DNA of 64,000 nt from Chryseobacterium sp. FH1 (lineage in GTDB: Bacteria > Bacteroidota > Bacteroidia > Flavobacteriales > Weeksellaceae). The translations under genes were made by a program, and so were the position numbers. Shown piece after piece: positions 54,576 through 61,886 of this stretch. The stretch is from the NCBI RefSeq assembly GCF_000735135.1, contig NZ_JPLZ01000006.1:310001-374000 (forward strand). The letters run 5' to 3'. The notes below the pieces were generated by a model. The model was not told where the DNA came from. It searched no databases and saw only the letters and a list, made by a program, of their open reading frames with translations. The stretch's first letter is position 1; the number at the start of each line of letters is the position of its first letter.

Positions 54576-54704
54576 CAAAACTACAACTAAAAGTTCTTAA
54601 CCGCCAAATAATTTCACAGTTATTTGATCGCAAATAAAATTCATTTTTGGAAAATCCTTTATTAATGGTAAAAATAAGATTTAAAATTATCATAGATTTA
54701 ATCT

Positions 54705-54735
54705 AAAAAAGGATGAACCAACAGATTCATCCTTT
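54705..54735 (-). terminator. Terminator after the alpha/beta hydrolase gene
   Basis: AAAGGATGAA (54708-54717) pairs with TTCATCCTTT (54726-54735), giving a 10-bp stem followed by T residues on the minus strand, 24 bases after the stop at 54760. Confidence 0.88.
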
Positions 54736-54759
54736 ATAATATTTAAAGTGTAGTCAAAA

Positions 54760-55581
54760 TTAAGCTTCGATAAACTCCAAAAGGTCTTTATTAATCGTAG
54801 GAGCTTCCGTAGTTGGCATTCCGTGAGGGAAACCAGGATATGTTTTTAAAGTTCCGTTTTTCAATAATTTAATAGATTTCAAAGCAGCATTTTGGTAAGG
54901 AACAATCTGGTCATCTTCACCATGAAGCACCAAAACTGGGATGTCGGTCGCTTTCAAATCTTCTGTCTGGTCAGTTTCAGAAAATGCTTTGATTCCGTCA
55001 TAATGAGCCACGATTCCGCCCATCATTCCTTGTCTCCACCAGTTTCTTTGTACACCTTCTTTCACGTCTGCACCTTCTCTGTTGTAGCCGTAGAAAGGGA
55101 AAGTCAAATCGATATAAAACTGGCTTCTGTTATTCAAAGTCTGGTCTCTGATACCGTCGAAAACGGACATTGGAACACCATCTGGATTATTATCACTTGC
55201 CACCATAATAGGAGGAACTGCGCTGATTAAAACTGCTTTTTTCGCTCTTCCATTAGCATATTTTGCCACATAACGGATCACTTCGCCACCACCTGTAGAG
55301 TGCCCGATGTGAACTACATCTTTCAGGTCAAGGAATTCTACCAATTCTGCCGCATCAGAAGCATATTGCTCAATCGTGTGATTATAAATGTCCTGGCTGG
55401 AGCGACCATGACCTCTTCTGTCGTGCGTCACCACTCGGTAACCTCTTTGAAGGAAGAAAATCACCTGTGCATCACAATCGTCAGATGATAAAGGCCATCC
55501 GTGGTGAAACATCAAAGTTGGTCCTTCGCCTTGGTCTTTGTAAAAAATCTCTGTTCCGTCTTTTAATTTTAGTGTGCTCAT
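54760..55581 (-). CDS. Alpha/beta hydrolase, non-haem chloroperoxidase/arylesterase type
   Basis: A 273-residue cytoplasmic hydrolase. FHHGWPLSSDDCDAQVIFFL gives the oxyanion region, GHSTGGGEVIRY the nucleophile serine near residue 95, LVLHGEDDQIVPY the aspartate and FPHGMPTT the histidine. The GHSTGG signature is typical of cofactor-free haloperoxidases and related arylesterases, which hydrolyse esters and can form peracids. The natural substrate is not evident. It has its own terminator and a consensus promoter element at 55644-55651, so it is monocistronic. Confidence 0.9.
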   Translation of the reverse strand: MSTLKLKDGTEIFYKDQGEGPTLMFHHGWPLSSDDCDAQVIFFLQRGYRVVTHDRRGHGRSSQDIYNHTIEQYASDAAELVEFLDLKDVVHIGHSTGGGEVIRYVAKYANGRAKKAVLISAVPPIMVASDNNPDGVPMSVFDGIRDQTLNNRSQFYIDLTFPFYGYNREGADVKEGVQRNWWRQGMMGGIVAHYDGIKAFSETDQTEDLKATDIPVLVLHGEDDQIVPYQNAALKSIKLLKNGTLKTYPGFPHGMPTTEAPTINKDLLEFIEA

Positions 55582-55643
55582 AATTTAATTTTTTAAATGT
55601 TGTGATTAATTTATTTTAATATTTTGTTGTCTTAATTCTTTAA

Positions 55644-55651
55644 CAAATGTA
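55644..55651 (-). promoter_or_regulatory. Promoter -7 element of the alpha/beta hydrolase gene
   Basis: The coding strand reads TACATTTG, a full match to TAnnTTTG, 62 bases before the start codon. Confidence 0.5.
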
Positions 55652-55712
55652 GGATGGTTCAATTCGTTTCCCGTTAATCTAGTTTAATATCGTACATTTT
55701 TGATAATTTTTA

Positions 55713-55779
55713 TTTTGGGCAGCTATATCCGCCTTCCGTTCCCTCCCGATTTTACATCGGGATCCACTCAAGTCGGGCT
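55713..55779. repeat. Dispersed repeat with TTTTGGG-AGCT-TATCCGCCT, short copy
   Basis: TTTTGGGCAGCTATATCCGC starts at 55713 and CCACTCAAGTCGGGCT is at 55764-55779, as in 49027-49125 but with a shorter interior. That interior contains the small hairpin CCCGATTTTACATCGGG (55745-55761). Confidence 0.7.
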
Positions 55780-55791
55780 ACAGATTCGTCA

Positions 55792-56307
55792 TTAGTTCAC
55801 GTTTTCCCTTACCAATTCCAAAAGGTCTTCCGCGCCACCATCTAATTTCTTTCCATTCATGAAGAAGGAAGGTGTTCCGTTCACGCCACTCACGATACCG
55901 CTTTCAAAATCTGAATCAACTTTTTCTGCCAATTCTGTATTTTCCAAATCCTTTTCAAATTGAGGAATGTTCAGTTTTAATTGTTCTGCCAATTTCATTA
56001 ATAAGTTCTCATTCAAATCTCTTTGATTTTCATAAATCGCATCGTGCATTTCCCAGAATTTCCCCTGAAGATTGGCTGCTTCTGCTGCGATGGCCGCCGG
56101 TCTTGCGTATTGGTGCATTTCAGACAATGGAAAGTTTCTGAAAACAAATTTGATTTGACTTCCAAATTCTTTCATCAACTCTTTCAGAACCGGATAAGCG
56201 GCGCCACAGTATGGACATTGATAATCGCCGTACTCTACGATAACGAGGTCAGCTTCTAAGTTGCCTTGTGCGTGGTCAGCTTGGCTGACATTTGGTTTTA
56301 GTGACAT
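55792..56307 (-). CDS. DsbA-like thioredoxin-fold protein
   Basis: A 171-residue thioredoxin-fold protein with an inserted helical domain, as in DsbA/2-hydroxychromene isomerase-like enzymes. The redox motif is CPYC in DYQCPYCGAAYPVLKELM near residue 32, and the cis-proline loop is NGTPSFFMNG near residue 145. There is no signal peptide, so it would act in the cytoplasm as a disulfide reductase or isomerase, unlike classical DsbA. It is the last gene after the peroxiredoxin gene (24-base gap), suggesting a role in thiol/peroxide defence. Confidence 0.9.
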   Translation of the reverse strand: MSLKPNVSQADHAQGNLEADLVIVEYGDYQCPYCGAAYPVLKELMKEFGSQIKFVFRNFPLSEMHQYARPAAIAAEAANLQGKFWEMHDAIYENQRDLNENLLMKLAEQLKLNIPQFEKDLENTELAEKVDSDFESGIVSGVNGTPSFFMNGKKLDGGAEDLLELVRENVN

Positions 56308-56331
56308 AATTTATTTTGTGTTAAGGGTTAT

Positions 56332-56793
56332 TTATTTTGTGTTAAGGGTTTCTAAAGCTTCTAAAATTCCGTCCGCGCCAGGATTGATGGCCGTTGGCGA
56401 TAGATAACTCCATTCTATGATTCCGTCTTTGTTGATGACAAACAAAGCGCGTTTACATTCACCTTCTTCCTCATCATAAACACCATATTTTTTAGCAATT
56501 TCTCCTTTAGCTTCGAAGTCTGCGAGTAAAGGGAAGTGTAAATTTCTGGATTGTGCAAATGCGAGATGACACCATTTGCTGTCCACAGAAATTCCAAAAA
56601 TCTCTGCATCGTATTTCTTAAAAAACTTCAAAGTTTCATTATATAAAGCCATTTGGTCGCTGCAAACCGGACTCCAGTCGGCGGGATAAAAAGCAAGGAT
56701 GACATTTTTTCCTCTGAATTCTGAAAGTGTAATTTTCTGGTCTGGCGTTGCGTACAAAGTGAAATCTGGGGCAACATCGTTTTTTTGTAACAT
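56332..56793 (-). CDS. Peroxiredoxin, AhpC/TSA family
   Basis: A 153-residue thioredoxin-fold peroxidase. The peroxidatic cysteine lies in ADWSPVCSDQMALYNE near residue 45, where the usual TPVC is replaced by SPVC, with the arginine expected for the active site in the later segment. The start VAPDFTLYATPDQKITLSEF is typical. It reduces hydroperoxides; a resolving cysteine is not assigned. It begins 4 bases after the DUF1275 gene and is part of the bicupin operon. Confidence 0.9.
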   Translation of the reverse strand: MLQKNDVAPDFTLYATPDQKITLSEFRGKNVILAFYPADWSPVCSDQMALYNETLKFFKKYDAEIFGISVDSKWCHLAFAQSRNLHFPLLADFEAKGEIAKKYGVYDEEEGECKRALFVINKDGIIEWSYLSPTAINPGADGILEALETLNTK

Positions 56794-56797
56794 AATA

Positions 56798-57499
56798 TTA
56801 GTTTTTAGCGTTAATTTTTGAAATCAATATTCCGCAAATCATTAGTAATAATGCAGGAATCATCAAAGTACATTTTCCAAAATAATCGATTAGGAAAGGA
56901 GCGATAAACGCACCATATAAAAAGCCTATCCACAAAAGCAAAAGATGAATGGCGTTGGATTGATATTCCTTTTTTTCTGCTTTATCCTTCGTCATCGTCA
57001 GCATTGCGGTGTTTCTTGCTAAACTGTTCAACGTTCCTGTCACGAAATCCGTATTTACTTTTTGGTTTCCTACTGAAGTCACAATCGTGTTAATCAATCC
57101 CATTGAAAATCCTACAATTGCAATGGATAACAAATTATTGATATCATAAAAATAAGCAATAATCGAATAGAAAATGAGAATTCCGGAAACTATATAAAAT
57201 GTTAATATTTGGTTCTTAATTCTCTTCCATAATGAAAGACAGGTTCCGGCATAAATTCCTAGTAAAAAACAACTTATGACTGTTACTGATGTGATAATGA
57301 TTCCAGATTTACCCGTTGAAATGGCTGCGCCCAGTGAAGTGGTATTTCCACTCATAAAAGAGACATACGTTTTCCACTGAATCAATCCTGTTGCATCGAT
57401 GTAGCCTGCAATCAAAGCTAGAAATATCGCTAATCTCTCTTGCATCTTAATAGAATCAGACGAAACGAAAGGCTTTGATTTGATGACAGAATTATCCAT
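56798..57499 (-). CDS. DUF1275 (YoaK-like) membrane protein, first copy
   Basis: A 233-residue protein with about six membrane segments. AGYIDATGLIQWKTYVSFMS followed by GNTT is the signature of the DUF1275/YoaK family; NTIVTSVGNQKVNTDFVTGT is the second. Function is unknown. I chose the ATG at 57499, because the open frame from 57577 would overlap the preceding cupin gene by 53 bases and add a basic, non-conserved extension. A second member of the family is encoded at 58860-59531; both lie in operons with the same promoter element. Confidence 0.88.
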   Translation of the reverse strand: MDNSVIKSKPFVSSDSIKMQERLAIFLALIAGYIDATGLIQWKTYVSFMSGNTTSLGAAISTGKSGIIITSVTVISCFLLGIYAGTCLSLWKRIKNQILTFYIVSGILIFYSIIAYFYDINNLLSIAIVGFSMGLINTIVTSVGNQKVNTDFVTGTLNSLARNTAMLTMTKDKAEKKEYQSNAIHLLLLWIGFLYGAFIAPFLIDYFGKCTLMIPALLLMICGILISKINAKN

Positions 57500-57524
57500 T
57501 ATTTCGAGAGATTTAAATCTAAAC

Positions 57525-58571
57525 TTATTTCTTAGGCTGGATAAAAACTTTCTCAGTCGGGAATTTCTCAATTTCATCTTCCTTCAAGCCAAAGTTCGTT
57601 ACAACAACATCTTTCGGATTTCCAGCCAGCCATTCGCTCAAATCAATCGATTCATATTTTCCGCTATTGAAGCCAATCAGAATTCTGCAAACGGTATCAC
57701 CTGTATTTTTGATGTAATGTCCGGCTCCCATTGGAACATAACCAACATCGCCTGCGCTGAACTGCTCCGTAACACAAGTAGATTCTGCCAGAAAAACCGA
57801 CATCTCTGCCTGTCCAGAAATAAAATATTGCCATTCGTCCGCATTCGGATGCCAGTGCATTTCTCTCAAAGCGCCCGGCTGAAGTTCCAAAATAGAACCC
57901 GACATTGTACTGCTGATAGGAAATTCTTTACTCGTTACCAATCTCTGCAAGCCTCCACCAGGAACAATTCTTGGCTGTTGAGAATGCAAAGGATAACGGT
58001 GAAAACTTGTCAGTTCGATATCAGATTCATTCGGACGTGCTTCAGCAACGAAAGACATTTCATCAGGAACAACTCCCGCTGCGAAGTAGGCTTCTTTTTG
58101 AGGTAAAGCCGCGACTTCTTCTAAAGTTAAACCTAAATTTTGAGCAACAATTTCAGGTGGTACAGACGAAACAAAATCGGTCACGCTGAACGTATGGTCT
58201 TCGGAAAAATTACCATTATCAAAAATCAAAATGAAATGACATTCCTCGGTTCCTGTTGCCTGAATCGAGTGACCGTAACCTTTTGGAAAATACCAAACGT
58301 CGCCCGGCTCAAAATTGTCTGTATAACTGTGTCCATCAGGATGAATAATCGTGGTACGAACCGTTCCTGATATGACGTAAGCCCATTCTGCCGCGTTGGC
58401 GTGCCAGTGCAATTCTCGCATACTTCCCGGTTGCAGTCTCATAGAAACGCCTGCAATGCCGATAGATGCTGGGAAATCTTTTACAGAGGCACCTCTTGTA
58501 GTTCCACCGTCGTTGGTTCTTGGTTCTTTTTTCTCTAATTCGTATTTGAAACTTAATGATGCAGTATTCAT
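57525..58571 (-). CDS. Bicupin, oxalate decarboxylase-like
   Basis: A 348-residue protein with two cupin domains. The first has the metal motif RELHWHANAAEWAYVISG and the second REMHWHPNADEWQYFISG, each giving the His-His-Glu ligands, with PKGYGHSIQ and PMGAGHYIK supplying the last histidine. This is the pattern of oxalate decarboxylase/oxidase family enzymes, which bind manganese. No signal peptide is seen. A formate-generating oxalate decarboxylase is the best guess, though the family also includes proteins of other activity. It is the first gene of an operon with the first DUF1275 protein, a peroxiredoxin and a DsbA-like protein. Confidence 0.88.
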   Translation of the reverse strand: MNTASLSFKYELEKKEPRTNDGGTTRGASVKDFPASIGIAGVSMRLQPGSMRELHWHANAAEWAYVISGTVRTTIIHPDGHSYTDNFEPGDVWYFPKGYGHSIQATGTEECHFILIFDNGNFSEDHTFSVTDFVSSVPPEIVAQNLGLTLEEVAALPQKEAYFAAGVVPDEMSFVAEARPNESDIELTSFHRYPLHSQQPRIVPGGGLQRLVTSKEFPISSTMSGSILELQPGALREMHWHPNADEWQYFISGQAEMSVFLAESTCVTEQFSAGDVGYVPMGAGHYIKNTGDTVCRILIGFNSGKYESIDLSEWLAGNPKDVVVTNFGLKEDEIEKFPTEKVFIQPKK

Positions 58572-58617
58572 AATAGTAATTTTTATAATTAATGATTATT
58601 TGTCTTTATTTCTACTG

Positions 58618-58663
58618 TAAAGCTACCCCGGAATCAAAAGATTTCGAAGTGCTTTTCGATGAA
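58618..58663 (-). promoter_or_regulatory. Bipartite promoter of the bicupin operon
   Basis: On the coding strand TTCATCGAA (58663-58655) is followed after 29 bases by TAGCTTTA (58625-58618), a TAnnTTTG-like -7 element 46 bases before the start codon. The promoter of the SRPBCC operon has both parts at the same spacing. Confidence 0.65.
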
Positions 58664-58797
58664 TGGGCAAAATGAGTCGGTGGGAATTTGAAAGGAGTAG
58701 TTGGTGTCTTTGGAATAAAGAAAATAGAGGAGAGATAATAGACTTTCAATTCGAATTTTATCGATTGAGATTCCTAAAGACGTCCATTTTAATTAAT

Positions 58798-58838
58798 AAA
58801 AAATCCTTCTCAATTTAACTTGGGAAGGACGATTTTTT
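58798..58838 (-). terminator. Terminator after second DUF1275 gene
   Basis: AAAAAATCCTTCT and GGGAAGGACGATTTTTT form an imperfect stem; on the minus strand it ends in a T-run, 22 bases after the stop at 58860. Confidence 0.75.
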
Positions 58839-58859
58839 AAATGATAAAAGAATTTATTT

Positions 58860-59531
58860 TCAGGATAAAGATTTTTTTCTTGTAGGTATCGTATAGTAAG
58901 CCGAAATCACAATACCAGGAATCAACATTGAAACCAATCCGAAACGAGCAGAAATCAAAGCGCCAAAGACACATCCAATCAAAAAACCTGTCAGAAGTAC
59001 CAATGATTTCCTTAGTTCTACTAATTTTTCAAGGGTATGTTGTGTAGAGATATAATTGAAAAAATCAAGGATGGCTTTGGTCACATTGCCTGTCATTACC
59101 GTCGTCGGGCCAAAAGCAGAATTGGCGTATAAACGGGTTACCGTATTCTGGATTCCCATCGAAAAAACAATCAGCATCAGAATAGAATGATATACAAATC
59201 CTGTTGCAATCTGATTTTGTTTTAATAAAAAAGCAATACAACCTGCAACAATCAAAAATATACCGATGGATGCAAATATTCCTTTTTCATTTTTATAAAG
59301 GCTATCCATTTTTCTGGTCAAGATGACTGCCATTATGAAAACGGGAAAGCTGGCAAGATTGCTAAAATCACGCAATTGCGGGTGGTTCGATAATTTGTAA
59401 GCAAAAACCACAAAATTCCCTGTGATATGGGCAGAGAATAATCCATCTGCAACCGTAAAGGTGCTTGTATCCACAAAACCTGCACTGAAAGCCATAATCA
59501 GGGACGAATAGAAGACCGCATCTCTTTTCAT
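58860..59531 (-). CDS. DUF1275 (YoaK-like) membrane protein, second copy
   Basis: A 223-residue six-helix membrane protein. FSAGFVDTSTFTVADGLFSA followed by HITGNFV matches the DUF1275 family start, and GIQNTVTRLYANSAFGPTTV followed by MTGN is the second signature. Clearly diverged from the copy at 56798-57499. It ends a four-gene operon with SRPBCC, lipocalin-like and quinone oxidoreductase genes. The transported or sensed molecule is unknown. Confidence 0.9.
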   Translation of the reverse strand: MKRDAVFYSSLIMAFSAGFVDTSTFTVADGLFSAHITGNFVVFAYKLSNHPQLRDFSNLASFPVFIMAVILTRKMDSLYKNEKGIFASIGIFLIVAGCIAFLLKQNQIATGFVYHSILMLIVFSMGIQNTVTRLYANSAFGPTTVMTGNVTKAILDFFNYISTQHTLEKLVELRKSLVLLTGFLIGCVFGALISARFGLVSMLIPGIVISAYYTIPTRKKSLS

Positions 59532-59554
59532 TGGTTATCAGTTTTAAATTTCTA

Positions 59555-60523
59555 CTATCTCACAAGAATAATCTTTCCTGTGTGAGAACCGTCTTCAAGC
59601 AATCTGTGCGCTTCCGCAGCTTCTGAAAAAGGAAATGTTTTGAAAATGACAGGTTTGAATTTTTTAGATTCAATCAAAGGCCAGACATTTTTCTGAATTT
59701 CTTTAGCCAATTGTTTTTTGAATTCATATTCACGGCTTCTCAAAGTACTTCCTGTAAGGGTCAGACGCTTGGTCATTACTTTCCAGATATCCAAATCTAC
59801 GTGACTGCCACTTACCGCATTGATGTGAACCAATCTGCCTTCAGGTTTTAGAATGTTGATGTTTTTGGCTAAATAATCACCACCAATCATATCCAAAATG
59901 ACATCGACACCTTCGTCTTGCAATTCAGTTTCAAAATTCTGGGTCTTATAATTAATGTATGAATCTGCGCCAAGTTCAAGACATTTCTGGCCTTTTTCAT
60001 CGGAACCAACCGTGACAATTACTTTTGAACCCAACGCGTGAGCAATCTGAATTCCCGTGATTCCAATCCCGCTGTTTCCGCCGTGGAGCAAAAGGGTTTC
60101 TCCAGGTTGAAGGTTTCCTCTCTGAAAAACATTAGACCAAACCGTAAAGACAGTTTCAGGTAAGCTTGCTGCCTCAGCAAAACTTAGATCTGCAGGAACT
60201 GGTAAACACTGACCTTCTCTCACAGCGACATATTCTGCGTAACCGCCACCAGCAAGAAGTGCACACACTTTGTCGCCAACAGTAAAATCTACGACATCAG
60301 GTCCGCATTTTACAATGGTTCCGGAAACTTCCAATCCCGGTATTTCGGCGGAAGCTCCTTCTGGTGCAGGATAATTTCCTTCACGCTGAAAAACATCTGG
60401 ACGGTTGATTCCGGCTGCTTTCACTTCGATTAAGACTTCGTCTCCGGCTATTTCGGGAGTAGGGTATTCCTGTAATTCCAATACTTCAGGACCTCCAGGT
60501 TTTGTAATAACGATTGCTTTCAT
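59555..60523 (-). CDS. NAD(P)H:quinone oxidoreductase, zeta-crystallin/PIG3-like
   Basis: A 322-residue medium-chain reductase. The N-terminal GroES-like half has ITKPGGPEVLELQEYPTPE and GINRPDVFQREGNYPAPEGA; the Rossmann half has LLHGGNSGIGITGIQIAHAL and the NADPH-specific region VTVGSDEKGQKCLELGAD. No zinc-binding cysteines are seen, as expected for quinone reductases. It detoxifies quinones or other reactive carbonyls. It lies in the operon with a lipocalin-like protein and the second DUF1275 protein (gaps of 27 and 23 bases). Confidence 0.92.
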   Translation of the reverse strand: MKAIVITKPGGPEVLELQEYPTPEIAGDEVLIEVKAAGINRPDVFQREGNYPAPEGASAEIPGLEVSGTIVKCGPDVVDFTVGDKVCALLAGGGYAEYVAVREGQCLPVPADLSFAEAASLPETVFTVWSNVFQRGNLQPGETLLLHGGNSGIGITGIQIAHALGSKVIVTVGSDEKGQKCLELGADSYINYKTQNFETELQDEGVDVILDMIGGDYLAKNINILKPEGRLVHINAVSGSHVDLDIWKVMTKRLTLTGSTLRSREYEFKKQLAKEIQKNVWPLIESKKFKPVIFKTFPFSEAAEAHRLLEDGSHTGKIILVR

Positions 60524-60550
60524 TTTTTTAAATTTTAATATCAGATTCTT

Positions 60551-60994
60551 TCAAACTCTCTTCCAGGTCAGTTGATGAGTCACCAACCGGGAATTGCTGG
60601 TGAATGGTTTCTCACTTTCTAGATGCAGAAAACCATCTTTAAAGATAAAGATTCTATTCTGCGTTTGTCCCGTCCAGTTGGGGAAAAGGGAGATGTACAT
60701 CGTGTGACTCACCAACTGTTTTTCATCGTCCGTTTTGAATGGTCCCGAATAAGCAAGATAGGTTGAGCCTTCCTGTGTATATTCTTCCGGCGTAGCATTG
60801 GTCCAATGTTCCTGATGAAAGTTTTCCCGATGCGTATCCATAATTTGTGCCGACATATAACCGTCAGGATTATACATAATCAGACCTTTCGGATTTTCGC
60901 CCATCGGATGGGTAATTTCTCCGCCGTTGACAGGAACTTCGATAAGTTCTATCAAAGTCCAGGTTCCTACAAGTTTTTCAAAAAGTGTTTCCAT
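60551..60994 (-). CDS. Lipocalin-like domain protein
   Basis: A 147-residue beta-barrel protein. The start LVGTWTLIELIEVPVNGGEI followed by HPMGENPKGLIMYNPDGYMS is typical of the lipocalin-like (Lipocalin_5) family, found with small-molecule detoxification or polyketide genes. No signal peptide is present. A ligand cannot be predicted. It follows the SRPBCC gene after a weak hairpin and precedes the quinone oxidoreductase gene by 27 bases. Confidence 0.85.
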   Translation of the reverse strand: METLFEKLVGTWTLIELIEVPVNGGEITHPMGENPKGLIMYNPDGYMSAQIMDTHRENFHQEHWTNATPEEYTQEGSTYLAYSGPFKTDDEKQLVSHTMYISLFPNWTGQTQNRIFIFKDGFLHLESEKPFTSNSRLVTHQLTWKRV

Positions 60995-61010
60995 AACTTT
61001 AAAATAAAAT

Positions 61011-61030
61011 GAGCGTACCGAGATACGCCC
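61011..61030 (-). terminator. Weak hairpin after the SRPBCC gene
   Basis: On the minus strand GGGCGTATC and GGTACGCTC can form a short stem followed by ATTTTATTTTAA, 17 bases after the SRPBCC stop. It probably lets part of the transcription through to the downstream genes. Confidence 0.5.
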
Positions 61031-61046
61031 ATTATGTTTTTTTGAA

Positions 61047-61604
61047 TTAGAAAGGTTGGTTGTATTTTCCGGTCAACGCTTTGTTTTCGATGCTTTTTGC
61101 AAAGTTGGGCGTTTCTTCGTGGTTGTGGGCATCAGAAGCGGCTTGTCTGGAAGCGGCTGCATCAGCAAGATTCACGTTGTGTTCTTTCAGGTATTCGAAC
61201 ATTTCAGGTGTGGCTGTTGCGTGGATTTCGTTGGTGTACAAGGTCGTGTTATCATCGATTTTTGTAGCTTTCAGTTCCCATAAAACCTGAACTTTGGTAC
61301 GGCCGCCTTTGGTAATGGAATCTGAGATGGACAACATTCTGCAGTAATCTGGACGGTGTTCAACGGCAACATAATGCTGCACCATCAAAGCATCCCCGAT
61401 TGTTTCGACGTTTAGAGAAACCAGTTCACCATCATACGTGGTGGAAATCGCTGCTCCGATGTGTTGTGTAGAACATCTCTGATATTCTGCATCGGGAAGA
61501 TTTAATAACCAATCTGCGATGTTTACTTTTTCGATTGGGGCATTGATGATCGCTGCCACGGTAGAGTGAGACAATGCGTTTTCTGGTGTTTGAATAATTC
61601 CCAT
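61047..61604 (-). CDS. SRPBCC-fold protein of unknown ligand
   Basis: A 185-residue protein without signal peptide. STVAAIINAPIEKVNIADWL is the typical first strand and helix of the START/Bet v1-like (SRPBCC) fold, a pocket for hydrophobic small molecules; ALMVQHYVAVEHRPDYCRML and KVQVLWELKATKIDDNTTLY are consistent later strands. An unusual C-terminal extension of about 35 residues, rich in Ala, Asn and His (DAAASRQAASDAHNHEE), follows. It is the first gene of a four-gene operon and has the same promoter element as the bicupin operon. Confidence 0.78.
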   Translation of the reverse strand: MGIIQTPENALSHSTVAAIINAPIEKVNIADWLLNLPDAEYQRCSTQHIGAAISTTYDGELVSLNVETIGDALMVQHYVAVEHRPDYCRMLSISDSITKGGRTKVQVLWELKATKIDDNTTLYTNEIHATATPEMFEYLKEHNVNLADAAASRQAASDAHNHEETPNFAKSIENKALTGKYNQPF

Positions 61605-61642
61605 AATTTTTTGATTTAAATTGTTTGATTAATTTGATAGTG

Positions 61643-61688
61643 TAAAGCTACTATCCACTGATTTCAAAATCAATTGAGATTCGATGAA
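61643..61688 (-). promoter_or_regulatory. Bipartite promoter of the SRPBCC operon
   Basis: On the coding strand TTCATCGAA (61688-61680) is followed after 29 bases by TAGCTTTA (61650-61643), 38 bases before the start codon, exactly as at 58663-58618. Confidence 0.65.
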
Positions 61689-61847
61689 CAGGCGGAAAGT
61701 GTCGTTGAGTTTTAATAAGAAATAGATTGGCGGTAATTAAATGTATTACAATTGATAAGCTTTAATTGTTAATAATATTTGAATCAGTGTTTTAGATAAT
61801 GTTGAAAATTATTTTAAATTTTTCATTTCTAAATAAGGAAATTTATA

Positions 61848-61855
61848 TAAATTTG
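61848..61855 (+). promoter_or_regulatory. Promoter -7 element of the methyltransferase gene
   Basis: TAAATTTG matches TAnnTTTG fully, 31 bases before the ATG at 61887. The rest of the gap 61689-61847 is AT-rich without further recognisable signals. Confidence 0.55.
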
Positions 61856-61886
61856 TAACCATTGTGTAAGGTTAATAAACTTGGTT

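Noticed and set aside
57500-57577. Upstream extension of the first DUF1275 gene
   Set aside because: It overlaps the bicupin gene by 53 bases and adds a basic segment with no family counterpart; the ATG at 57499 is better.
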